This document shows, piece after piece, positions 1-10,902 of a stretch of DNA of 64,000 nt (positions within the stretch are counted from its first letter, which is position 1; each line of letters begins with the position of its first letter). A program made the position numbers and the translations under genes. The stretch is from Salminus brasiliensis (taxonomy: Eukaryota > Chordata > Actinopteri > Characiformes > Bryconidae), in the NCBI RefSeq assembly GCF_030463535.1, contig NC_132879.1, forward strand, positions 38,181,425-38,245,424, written 5' to 3'. The notes under the pieces are model-generated. The model saw only the letters and a program-made list of their open reading frames with translations. It did no database searches and had not been told where the DNA came from.

Positions 1-45
1 TTAGACACAATAGCGCCAATAGGTGTTGTTTTACACAGAGCATGT

Positions 46-81
<36 letters not shown>

Positions 82-1859
82 CTGACAGTGGACCTTCCAC
101 TATTAGGAAAATAAATGTACCAATCAAAACCTGCCATCAGGTGTTTGGCCAAAACTGAGAAGCCATATCAGGCAATACACAGGAGGCCACTCAAGCCGTC
201 TGCCTTGGAGGAAGGGAGTAGGTGAAGGAGGGGTAGAGGGAGAGAGAGAAAGAGGACCATTTCTAAAAATTGGGACTCTGAAAAACATACTTTGGAGACC
301 CTACACCCACGTCAATGATGTTATATGGTGTCAAGAATGAAAATGTATCAATTGTATTGTTATTACTAGTGGGGGGTTAGATTGTTGAATAGTTTCTGCT
401 TGCCCAGTATATTCTATTGTACTGTTGTTTTATGCTATTGATTAACAACAACAATACAATTATATTATTAACAATATTATCATTCTTATATAATTCATAA
501 TACTAATAATTCTAAGAAGAAGATGATCAGACTACAATATACATATTTACATAAAATTGAAGAAATGCTTAAAAATAAACAGAACATAAGCTCAAATGCC
601 CCCTTGTTTCTCACAGGTCCTAAACGAACGCTTATACAACTTAATGCAAGACTGAGAGAAAAACATAGAATTAAGTTGTTTGCGTGTTTCCATGCACATT
701 TCTCAGCCTGAAAATGTGTGCATTAGGACATGTCAGATGGTGAAGTGGTAACACACTACTCTAAATCCTGGCAGGCATTATGGTAGAATGCAAGAGATTT
801 TACAGGGCAGAACTAACGTTCAGAAAATCGTGTAAACGCCCTTCCTTCATATCATGCCCTAAGATGCCCTGACACACAGGCAGACGTCATGTTAATATTA
901 AACACTTAAAAAAAGGGCAAAGGCAGTGAGGCAGAAAATGGATGGCTGCCTCTTGTTTTTATGGCTATGGAAAGCAGCGAGTGTACTCACGTCCATCTGT
1001 CGCTGCTTTCCTGGGCTTGCTTTAGCACCAGCCGTCTGGAAGCTTTATTGCCCCCCCCACCCCCCACCATGCTGTGATCGGCTAGTAGTACCCTGCCTTA
1101 TTAGTGGATGATAAACATACTAGTAGAACTACCCTACTACTACCCTACCCTCTTCAGCAGTATAATTATTCTGGTTTCAATTGGGAATGATTTGTATTTA
1201 AATATAGATTATTTTATTATGGCATTAATAAGCATTGCAGTCATTATTAAATGGTTTACACAGCAGAATATGTCAAAACTCTTTTACCTTAGTCTACTTT
1301 ACAATGTCACCGTGGGGGTGATCAGCACACTAGTATCTCTTTATTACTGCAGTGTTCACATGTATTTGGTGAAAGCAAACTGTTTTAATGAGCTTGTAAA
1401 TATGAATTACTAATGCACTTAGTGCCTCTTAGTGACACTTAGTGACTCTCATTCTTGAAACAGTACAATTTTAATTACTAATCTGTATGAATCCATCCTC
1501 TTTTACGCCCCTACCAAGAAAGTTAAGTATTGAATGCCTAATCCAAACATAAGCGAATATGTCTTACATGCAGAATCTGTTGATGAATTGTCTGTATAAT
1601 TGAACATGAACATGTTAAACATGAAAACAGTATAGAAAATAATTTAGCTGTCTGAAACATTTTGTAGATTTTAGCATTTTATAAGGCTTACCAACTTGCT
1701 AACTGAGATATAATGTACAGAATATGGAGAAATAATACTTAACAAACTGTATTCTCTATGTTCAATGAAGTCAATCCATCAAGACATGTTTAGTGCCTGA
1801 AGTTTACTTCTTCAGTTTAGCAGTGGAGCTAAAGCCACTAAAAAGTAATTATAGTTTAA
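1..1859. other. No gene recognised; GA microsatellite at 50-79
   Basis: AT-rich sequence without a recognisable exon. A pure (AG)n run occupies 50-79, a purine-rich patch lies near 230-255, and a C-rich run lies at about 1050-1068. The short open frames here (for example 1108-1413) have no recognisable domain and look like chance frames. Confidence 0.5.
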
Positions 1860-2960
1860 CCATAATCATAGCTTAATCATAGACACTAAGCATACAGTAA
1901 CCCTAAATGTAGCGCAAAACTATAAGCCTAAGATAACCGTAATGATTACTCCAATCTCAGAAACTAACCCTGAACCTAGTTCCAGACCTAAACCTAAGTA
2001 CTAACCTTATTCCTACATCTAAATTCTGATCCTTTATTAGTCCTCTAACCATGGCTCCAAACTCAAACACTATACTAAAACCAAACCCTAGCTTCAAAGC
2101 CCAACTCTAGCTCCAAACCCTGAGGCTCCCTCAACCCTAAACCTAGTTCCAGACGCTAACGCTCTCCTAATGCTTATCCAAGATGCTCACTTGCTCACTT
2201 TTGAACCTTTTCCAGTACTTAAGCTGACTTTTTGTTAGTGAAGCTTGTGTTGGTTCTGGCATTTACACTGCTTTTTTCTTTGTTTATGACCGCGTCTGGA
2301 GAGCCGTACACCTATCGTTTACACCAGTGATCAGCTGTTAGCGCTCAGCAGCATCCCCAATTCTAACATTAGCTCCAAACCTTATGCTTCTTCCAACCTC
2401 CAGCCTTGCTCCAAACCTCTAAAATCCATAACTGTTGCTAACCTTGTCTCCAAACCTAAAGGCCCTCCCAACCCTAACTGTAAATCCAAACCCTAAACCC
2501 TAAATCCAAACCTTAAGGATCTCCTAAACCTAACCCTGGTTCCAAATGATTTACCTATTCTAACCCTAACATGAACTCTTAACCCAAAGTCTCAGCCAAC
2601 CCTAACATTTACCCTAACCTTATGCTACAATAACCCTAACCATGGCTGCTTACCCTAGACCTACGTCCAAATCCTAACCCTAGCTCCAAAACCTATGCTT
2701 TTATTAACCCTTCCCCTAGCTCCAAACCTTAAGGCACTCCTAACCCTAATCTTTGCTGCATCAATACTAACTCTTGCTTCAACTCCTAAAGCTTCTCCAA
2801 CTCTCACAGTCAAAGCACTTTTTAAAAACCCTAAGCATCTCTCAACTCTAAGATCGTCTAATATTCTCCTAACCCTAACATTAGCAAACCCTAAATCCCT
2901 CCCAACTTTAACTTACTGCAAACCCCAAGGCTTTTCCAACCCTAAACCTAGCTCCTAGCC
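1860..2960. repeat. Degenerate CCCTAA-rich minisatellite
   Basis: The top strand repeats phrases such as AACCCTAGCTCCAAACC and CCAACCCTAAACC many times with substitutions and indels. The core resembles the vertebrate telomere repeat read as CCCTAA, but copies are separated by the recurring spacer GCTCCAAACC, so the array is a diverged minisatellite rather than a pure telomeric tract. A short non-repetitive island lies near 2210-2350. The frame at 2695-2958 is a by-product of the repeat. Confidence 0.8.
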
Positions 2961-2976
2961 CAAAAACACTCCCAAA

Positions 2977-3332
2977 CAGGGGTGGATCTAGAAAAATATT
3001 TATGGGGTGGCGAGTGAGGGGTGTCAACATATTGCATTTATACAAGAAGAAACTATCCAAAGAAAAACTTACACATTATACATGAAGCTATATAGACTGA
3101 GCTGTACTAAGGTGAGCATAAATACACTGTGGAAATAAATGGATCAGGGCACTCAAACAAGGTCCTGTACTGTATGTACAAAACAATAATAATAGCAACT
3201 TCTATCCTTCTCTTCCCTCTCTCCTTCTTTCTCCGTCCACCTCTTTTCTCTCTCATTCCACCTAATCCTTCTCTTCTCTCTCTCCTGCCACCACTTCTCT
3301 CTCATTCCCCCTTTTTTCTCTCTTCTTCCACC
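2977..3332. mobile_element. Solo hAT-like terminus followed by CT-rich tract
   Basis: CAGGGGTGGATCTAG at 2977-2991 is a typical left end of fish hAT-type DNA transposons, followed by the GGGGTGG-rich stretch often seen just inside such ends. No matching right end was found before the next element, so this is probably a truncated copy. A CT-rich tract with the recurring phrase CACCTAATCCTTCTC fills about 3200-3330. Confidence 0.4.
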
Positions 3333-4166
3333 CAGGGGCGGAGCCAGACATTTTAAACATCCGGGGCTTATCCGTAACCATACTTACCCTGACCCTTCTG
3401 TGTGATAAAGCAAACCCTTAAAAACACATACGAACAGGAGGACTACAATCTGTAAATATAAAATCTACAAAGTTCTCCTATATGATATGCAGAGCTGATA
3501 AAACGTACCTACAGTTTTCTTACAAAAATGCTTGACTAATGATATATTCAGTATACTCAATTAAGTATACTCATGGCAGGCTTCACAATTTTGTAATGGC
3601 AGAGTTTTGCAGAGGTGCTACACTTAGTAGGAGTGTACAAGTTAATAGGAATGTATATAAAGTATGTTGTGGTATATATTCACCTCCACTGCACTCACAG
3701 TGAACATCAACTAAAATTAGCCAGAGCTGGATCCCAGTGGTTCTGACGTTAGCCAGTGTCCCAGTGAGCGAACCGCTAACGTTTAATTATGTTCAACAGG
3801 TCCCTCACTCACTCTCTTCTGACTAACCTGACACATCGTTTTCTGTAGGTGGGGGCTGTGGCTGATTTCTTTTTTTTTATTATTATTAAATCTTCTATTC
3901 ATGTGTAGCTCCCTAGCTACCCAACTTGAACAGGTGTTCTGTCGAGTTGTGCTACTCGTCGAAACGTCCTACCCCAGAATGTTTTTATGCGTGATAATTC
4001 TCTTTTTCTCATGTGATTCATACAACCCGATCTTATTGTTAATATTTGCTTGAGTGTTTCAAAAGTGTAAACTGCGACTTAAAAAAAACAAAAAACATCC
4101 AGGGCTTTTGACCAATCATCCGGGGCTTGAGCCCCATAAGCCACCCCACTCCCTGCTCCGCAACTG
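3333..4166. mobile_element. Non-autonomous hAT-like element with 8-bp target duplication
   Basis: The left end reads CAGGGGCGGAGCCAG. The right end, reverse-complemented, reads CAGTTGCGGAGCAG, giving imperfect terminal inverted repeats of about 15 bp. The eight bases before the left end (CTTCCACC) and after the right end (CCTCCACC) match at 7 of 8 positions, which fits the 8-bp target duplication of the hAT superfamily. The interior of about 830 bp has no transposase-like frame, so the copy would depend on a transposase made elsewhere. Confidence 0.65.
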
Positions 4167-4499
4167 CCTCCACCTAATCCTTCTCTTCTCTCTCCTCTTG
4201 TACCTCATCTTCACCGATTCATTTTTTATTTCTCTCACCTTTCTCTTTGGTGAGAAAAATCTATGTATGCTAGTTACCTTTCCTCTTCATTTCTAAGTAA
4301 TTTTCACTGTGTTTTCCTTGACAGACTACTTTTCACATGACTAACATCAGACCTAGCTAACATTATATGTATATTTAGAGAAATAACGTTCTTCAACCTA
4401 ATTTTTGTCATCTCAGCATCAGCATCGCATCTATACTAGCCCTGTGCTGTAATTAGAATTTAATTATAGTTAATCAGTTTTCATGCCACTCAGTTCATG
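4167..4499. other. Spacer without recognised feature
   Basis: This stretch begins with the same CT-rich phrase (CACCTAATCCTTCTC) found left of the hAT-like element, so the element sits inside a CT-rich tract. The rest is AT-rich and shows nothing recognisable. Confidence 0.4.
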
Positions 4500-5010
4500 C
4501 CACAAAGTCAAATTAGCCATAACATTTCTAACCCTAATAATAGCTGCAAAGCCTAAGTATTTCTCATTAATAATGATTCCTCTAAACCCTAAGGGTTTCC
4601 GAACCCTGACCCTAAACCTAATCTTATTACTAACCCGTACCCTGTATTTAATGTTAATCCAAACTTCAGCTGCCAACCCTAAGTCTTTCCCATGATTTCT
4701 CTCTAATCACAAAGGATCTACTAACCTAAACACTAATCCTAACCATAACCTTATTACTAACCCTAACCCTCTCATGGTTAATCCAAACTCTGACCCTAAT
4801 ACTAGCTGCCAACCCTAAATCTTTCTCATCACTAATGATTGCTCTAAACGCTAAAAGTTTCTTAACCCTAACCCTGAACTGATTTCTTATCCTAACTTTA
4901 ATGTTAATCCAAACTCTAACCCTAAAGTTAACCCTATCTCAAACCTTAACTCTAACCTAAACCCTAACTCTAACCTCAAACCTTAGACCCTGACCAAATC
5001 ATAACCTTAA
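4500..5010. repeat. CCCTAA-rich array with about 125-bp higher-order period
   Basis: The phrase GTTAATCCAAACT recurs at about 4653, 4777 and 4903, a spacing of 124-126 bp. Each unit also carries AGCTGCCAACCCTAA and TGATTGCTCTAAAC-type phrases. The same higher-order phrases return at 16975-17200 on the same strand, so the two blocks belong to one satellite family. Confidence 0.75.
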
Positions 5011-5024
5011 CTCTTGCTTACTAT

Positions 5025-5051
5025 TTGATTGATTGATTGATTGATTGATTG
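5025..5051. repeat. (TTGA)n microsatellite
   Basis: About six consecutive TTGA/GATT units lie between the CCCTAA-rich array and the next tandem array. Confidence 0.85.
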
Positions 5052-5052
5052 T

Positions 5053-5510
5053 GTTAGGCCAAGAACATAATCCTGCTCTTATAATCAGACCCTAATCCAT
5101 TCTATTGTAATAGTAGATCAAGGTAATAATCCCGACCATGATATAATATTTTGCCATGACAATAATCCTGTTCTTACAATCAGATCTTCAACCCATCTTA
5201 TTGTAATAATAGGCCAAGGACATAATTCAGACTTTATAGTCAGACCCCAACCTGTTCTATTGTAATAGTAGATCAAGATAATAATCCCGACCATGACCTT
5301 AGACCTCTAATTGGAATATTAGGCCAAGACAAATATCCTGGCATTATCAGGCCATTAACCCTGTCCTATTGTGATATTAGATCAAGAAAATAATCCTGGT
5401 CTTCAATCAAACCCTTACAGTTGTTATATTAGACCAAAAACATAGTTTTGACCTTATAATCTGACCTAAAACCCATTATTTAATTTATCTAGACCATATA
5501 ATCTTAATTT
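5053..5510. repeat. Diverged tandem repeat, unit about 59 bp
   Basis: Units begin TAGGCCAAGAACATAATCC or TAGATCAAGATAATAATCC and end near CTATTGTAATAG. About seven to eight diverged copies can be followed, and alternating A-type and B-type units suggest a dimeric higher order. No coding potential was seen. Confidence 0.7.
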
Positions 5511-5559
5511 ATATAGACTACCTATAAGGGGAAAATGTGTGATTGTTTCCCAGAAACCC

Positions 5560-8214
5560 TACAACATTCTGCTACAGAAAGCACAGAGCATGAAGGTGGC
5601 TGTTAGTTCTCAGATTCTGCCAAATTTGGTGTTTGTTGCTGGAAAAGTATGACCAATAGAGAAGCTGGCAGCTGCTAAGGCAGAGGCTGAAGCTATCAGA
5701 GAGTTGATGGACATTGACACTGCAGGAGTAGTATGGAGAACCCTCAGGGTGAGTAAAGAATATGGAGAACTGACATATCTGTCTAATTTTGCAGTTGGAT
5801 AATTGTTGATTTTTATTACTGTTTAAACAGGAGAACACTCACTGGAGGAGACAGACGACGAAATCGAGGCTGAGGTCCAGGCTGAGGTCCAGGCTGAGGT
5901 TGTTAAAGATTTCATTGCAACACTGGATCTTTCAGCTGTAGAAACGGTGAAGAGGCTGAGGCCATCAGAGAGCTGATGGACATTGAACCTGGACACGGGT
6001 AGTAGCCGAAGGAAACCTACAACCAACCTCTGGGTAAATAATAGAAATTATTATCTGCTGAAATGAGAAATATCAAATCCTGTATTTACCTACTCACACA
6101 ACTACTACTACTACCCAATCCACTCTTCCTCAGTTCCGTCCCAAATACAGCTGTTATAAACGAGTGAAGATGAACTGCAGTCTAGTTACAATGTAAAAAT
6201 GAAGCTGTTGAGAATTTAAAGATACAGATGATTCCTGCAGCAACAAAAATAAAGCTAATGTGGATCAGCATTGAAGCTGAAATGGAGGCCATCAAGCATC
6301 TGGTGAAGAAGGATGTGGATGGTAGTGAGGAGAACACTGAAAACCGTCTTGGTAAGTAAAGGAAATGAACAGATGGCATGTTGAGAACATGGACGATGAT
6401 GAGTTAAGTTAGAAGCCGTCACTGATATGAAAGACCGAAAGACCTGAGAGTGGTCCTCTGGGTAAGAACTAATGATGACAAAACAGCTGATTCCTCAATA
6501 AGAAAACTCTGCTATATGACCACTGCTATATAAGACCACATTTCTGAAGTTCTCTCTAAATATTGGTTCTTTCAGCAGCTGAGATGGGACACACGACTGC
6601 TACTGAACCTGAAACTGAAACCTTGAAGAGATCCCAAACAGTGAACATCCAGAGCTCACTGATAAATCTGCCCATCAATCAGAAGGTAAGTAATGCACAT
6701 GAGCAGTGAGATGGCGAGATACTAGCTAACTTATTAGCTAGTAAAAGCTGTCCAGTTAAATTAAAAAATTTGGTCAACATAGGGCTCGGTCGCAATACTA
6801 CTTGTCTTTAAAAAATCCACCAATCTCCACATTACAGCCATCTAAACACCAAACACCAGTCCAATCAGTCCACTAAAACTGCCGCTGGATTTCTACTATT
6901 TCTGTCCAACAGCCGAAGTGGACATGGTCTGCAAGAACCCGTCTATGGATGAAGCTGGAATGAAGAAGAGAACATGGAAAAAAAGGAGAGGAACTCGAGG
7001 AAAGGGACGAAGGTTGATCTGTAGAAAGGACAATGAGGAGGAGAAGACCATAAAGGACAAAGAAGACATGGAGAAGAGGAGAGGACAGAGAAAGGAGGTG
7101 AGGAGAGAAAACAGGTACAGAGGGAGATCTTTCAGCATCATGATCTCTAAAAACACAAGCCCTTCAAGCTGCTTTCAGAGCTGTGGAATAGTTTGATGAA
7201 TCAGAAGGAAGTCGTTTAGACAGAGGCTCTGTTTCACCAAAGTTTAAAGAAAATTCTGCTCCATTTTGAATCCCAGTCATGGTGGATGGGTTACATGCAG
7301 GACACTCTGTGGAAAAGTAGAAAAAATAGAATGTCTCGGTTCTCTGTTCTAGACAGTAAACAAAACGGTAACCTGATGTAAATTATTGTTTTTATCATTG
7401 CAGAAACACTAATCAACCCCTCCTGAGAGAACATCTGCCCCAGAGGGTTCCTCATCTCAGTATGAAGGGCAGCAGAGACAGACAGGGACAAGAGAGTCCA
7501 CTCCTCCACAGACGGACAGAAATGGCCACGGAGGAAGAGGAAGAGAAGGAGGAGGATGGACTGGGAGGAGACCCCACTGGTGGCAGCATGATCCTACAGG
7601 TCGAGAGAATGAACAACCACAGAGAGGACGGTAAAAGACACAGCAGAACAGAGAACTTCAGAGAGACCAGAGAACGTCAGGAGAACAGAAAATGGAAGAA
7701 GAGACTAATCAGAAAAAGAAATGACTGACAGACAACACACACACTGACACTGTGGCATTGGTGGAGCGAGAATAAGAAGGAGAGGACTAAGGGGGGATGT
7801 GGATGTACTCAGGTGGAGCTCGGGGTGCTCGAGGTGGGGAATCAAGGAGCTCAAGGCGGGAGCGTGTTGGAGAGAGGACGGCCTGGCCTGCAACAGCCAG
7901 CAACAGTCAGGGTTCTCATCGGAGTGGTTCTAGATACTCTGTCTCTGTATTTAGTACAGAAATCTGAGGGAGAGAACAGAGGCAGCGGGACTAGAGGTGT
8001 GAAGGTTTCTCCACCAAGTAACCATGTATTGGTGCTCTAATGGAGTCAGAGTCAACTTGGTGAGTGAATGCTGGTGAATCCAATTGGAGGGGGGGAGCAG
8101 CCCTGTGGGCCTCTGGGACCCTGCCTTAATGTCCTCACTGGAGCTCAGCTTGGTGAGATACTAATCAGTGGGTTTCTTTGAATTCAGCATCTGAGGCTAC
8201 CCTGTAGGTTTTGA
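5560..8214 (+). repeat. Left arm of large inverted duplication
   Basis: This stretch is homologous, in reverse complement, to about 10903-13560. Matching landmarks include GTTTAAACAGGAGAACACTC at 5821 against the minus strand at 13186, TTTCTGTCCAACAGCCGAAG near 6899 against 12113, and CTACCCTGTAGGTTTT near 8200 against 10903-10920. By eye the arms look roughly 85-90% identical where aligned, with indels. The spacer of about 2.7 kb carries transposon debris. Confidence 0.85.
5570..7728 (+). pseudogene. Unknown multi-exon Glu/Lys-rich gene, left copy, decayed
   Basis: I do not recognise this gene. Exon-like blocks can be traced by comparison with the right arm and by splice signals: about 5570-5748 (donor GTGAGT), 5831-6033 (acceptor AAACAG, donor GTAAAT), a block ending at 6351 (GTAAGT), one ending at 6461 (GTAAGA), 6576-6685, 6913-7196 and 7404-7728. 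The 5831 exon reads as an acidic segment with repeats of AEVQ. The 6913 exon is strongly basic (KKRT, KKRR, KRRG). The last exon contains an acidic EEEEEKEED run. Stops interrupt the first, second and GTAAGA-donor exons, and the start exon seen in the right copy is missing. The sequence therefore suggests a decayed copy. A lineage-specific expressed transcript cannot be excluded. Function is unknown. Confidence 0.5.
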
Positions 8215-8334
8215 GAGGGATTTAGGTAGGAAGGCCAACCAGCTTGTCCACGGTTCGATCACATTAGCAAATGAACCAGGCTTGTTGGTGGGGCGAGGGC
8301 ATCTTGGGCACAGTGAAGATGATCTAAAGAATGT

Positions 8335-8374
<40 letters not shown>

Positions 8375-8524
8375 TCCTGATTGGGTGCTCACCTCATAGT
8401 ATCGACATACTTCATAGTTAAAGGCACCTGGACATCTAGGATAGCTAGAGCCACCGGTGATGGTTTCACAAAAATGCAGGTTTAGGTAAGTCCACTTCCA
8501 CAGTAACGCACTTTGGGAAGAACT
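8215..8524. other. Spacer with (TA)n microsatellite
   Basis: This is the start of the spacer between the two inverted arms. An uninterrupted (AT)n run lies at about 8338-8369. Nothing else was recognised. Confidence 0.5.
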
Positions 8525-9320
<796 letters not shown>

Positions 9321-9984
9321 GAAGCCTTGTGCCATGTTTTAGTCCAAGTGTGTTTTGGTCAAGTTATATAGATTGAATGAGAAGATGGAAAATATAGTAG
9401 CCATTTAGCTTAGCACAAGGGCTGTTCTAAACGGTTCAAAAGGAGAATCCCACTCTTTGTACTTTTATATGTTCTGTAATCCAGTGTTTTTACGAAAATG
9501 TCTAAAGCATTTGATACAACACAAGTTTAAGAGTTTTAAAGAAGTGTATTTATATTGTCTTGAGCTTCTGTAACAGTAGTGTTTTAAGCAAGATAAGCAC
9601 TGGTACATTTAGAGGCACAGTGAGGTTCTTTGTACTGTGCTTTTTGTGGTAAATTGTGTTCCAAGTATTTTTGGTTTCTAGTTTCTAGTAAGATATGTGT
9701 TAGCCACAAAATCTAAAATGAGCTATATATTTGAAAGCTGGTTATTTTATTAAATATATGAAAATTGGAATAATTATGTTCATATTACCATTACCATTAC
9801 CATTTCAGCTGGCTAACCAGTAGCATGTTAGCTACATCAGCTGGCTAATGGGTAGCATGCTAGATGTATCGACTGGCTAAAGTATCGGGTCCTAAATGGT
9901 CCTTCTGTAAGATGATGTCAGAGGGCATAGAATGTGTCACGACACCAGCAACACAACACTAAAAATATACTTGTGAACACAGAC
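9321..9984. other. Spacer, short 39-bp duplication near 9800
   Basis: No gene was recognised. Around 9795-9880 the phrase CAGCTGGCTAA...GTAGCATG(T/C)TAG occurs twice about 40 bp apart, with a third partial copy (CGACTGGCTAA), forming a small tandem repeat. Confidence 0.4.
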
Positions 9985-10560
9985 TTCTTCAGAAAATATG
10001 CGGTTGCCATCCCTACAGCTAACCAGAACTGTAACTGTTGGGAAAGTGCTTATGGAACCATTTCATTGTCCATTATGACATAACAAAAACAATCCATAAT
10101 GATCAAATTCCAGACTTTGAGTCCCGCTTAATCAGGGAGCTTTGTGATCTTATCAGCATCCAGAAAACCAGAACCAGTCGCTGCCATCCAAGAGAAAATT
10201 CTTGCTAACTCATACTAACTCATGTTTGGAAGGCAGCCAAGAGTTCCTGTTGATCTAGCTTTTGGCTTCCCGATCAAATGTCAGCAAGAGTCACATTCAG
10301 GGTATGTGAAGACATTGAAATCCACCCTTCAGGCAAGCTACAAAGGGATTATGGTTTTGAGCAGCATGTTGTTGCCTCAGAGGCAAGTATAAGCTAGCAA
10401 ACAAATGGGAGTCAGACGTACATGTGGTTGTGAGACGGTCTGGGACTCTTCCAGTATATACTGTACAGCCTGAATCTGGATAAGGTCCAGTGGCAAAAAT
10501 TCCTCAGAATGCTCTTGTGAGAACCAGAGAGATGGACTTACCTGAAAGAACCATGTTTAG
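9985..10560 (+). mobile_element. Ty3/gypsy-type LTR retrotransposon remnant (integrase region)
   Basis: Broken plus-strand frames resemble the integrase part of a fish Ty3/gypsy element. KYAVAIPTANQ is visible near 9990-10030, a HNDQ...DFESRLIRELC stretch near 10090-10145 (the family has HxDQGxxFES at the middle catalytic Asp), and an ESDVHVVVRRSG stretch near 10410-10445. Stops and frameshifts interrupt it and no LTRs were found, so this is an old internal fragment. It lies in the spacer of the inverted duplication, just left of a 21-bp minisatellite. Confidence 0.65.
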
Positions 10561-10795
10561 TTACATCAGAGCATCGGAAAAATGAGAGACAAGGAACCTT
10601 CGTTTATATATTTGTAATTTTTTCTTGTTTAACCCAGGAAATATCAAGTCATTCACAACTCCAACTCCTGGCTCCCTCACTTGGCGCCACTCAGTTTTCC
10701 AAATAAATCTCTTGCTGCTCTGACGTGATCTCGTGCAGCGTTCACTGCAGTCGGACATTTGAGATTTGTCCTCGTAAATGTCAAATTGGCCATAA

Positions 10796-10902
10796 CTCAC
10801 TTTTACCATCACTGTCCACACTTTTACCATCACTACCCACACTTTTACCTTCACTGTACACACATTCGCTATCACTGTCCATTCTTTCAACATCACTGTC
10901 CA
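10796..10902. repeat. 21-bp minisatellite, about five copies
   Basis: The unit is close to CACTTTTACCATCACTGTCCA. Five copies run head to tail with increasing divergence to the right, and the array ends where homology between the inverted arms begins. Because 21 is divisible by three it stays open on the minus strand as a seven-residue repeat (KVWTVMV), which I treat as coincidental. Confidence 0.85.

Noticed and set aside
1860..5510. CRISPR-like array
   Set aside because: Repeats are contiguous and diverged with no unique spacers, in a eukaryotic genome.
10797..10896. Seven-residue protein repeat on the minus strand (KVWTVMV)
   Set aside because: By-product of a 21-bp minisatellite, a multiple of three; no gene context.
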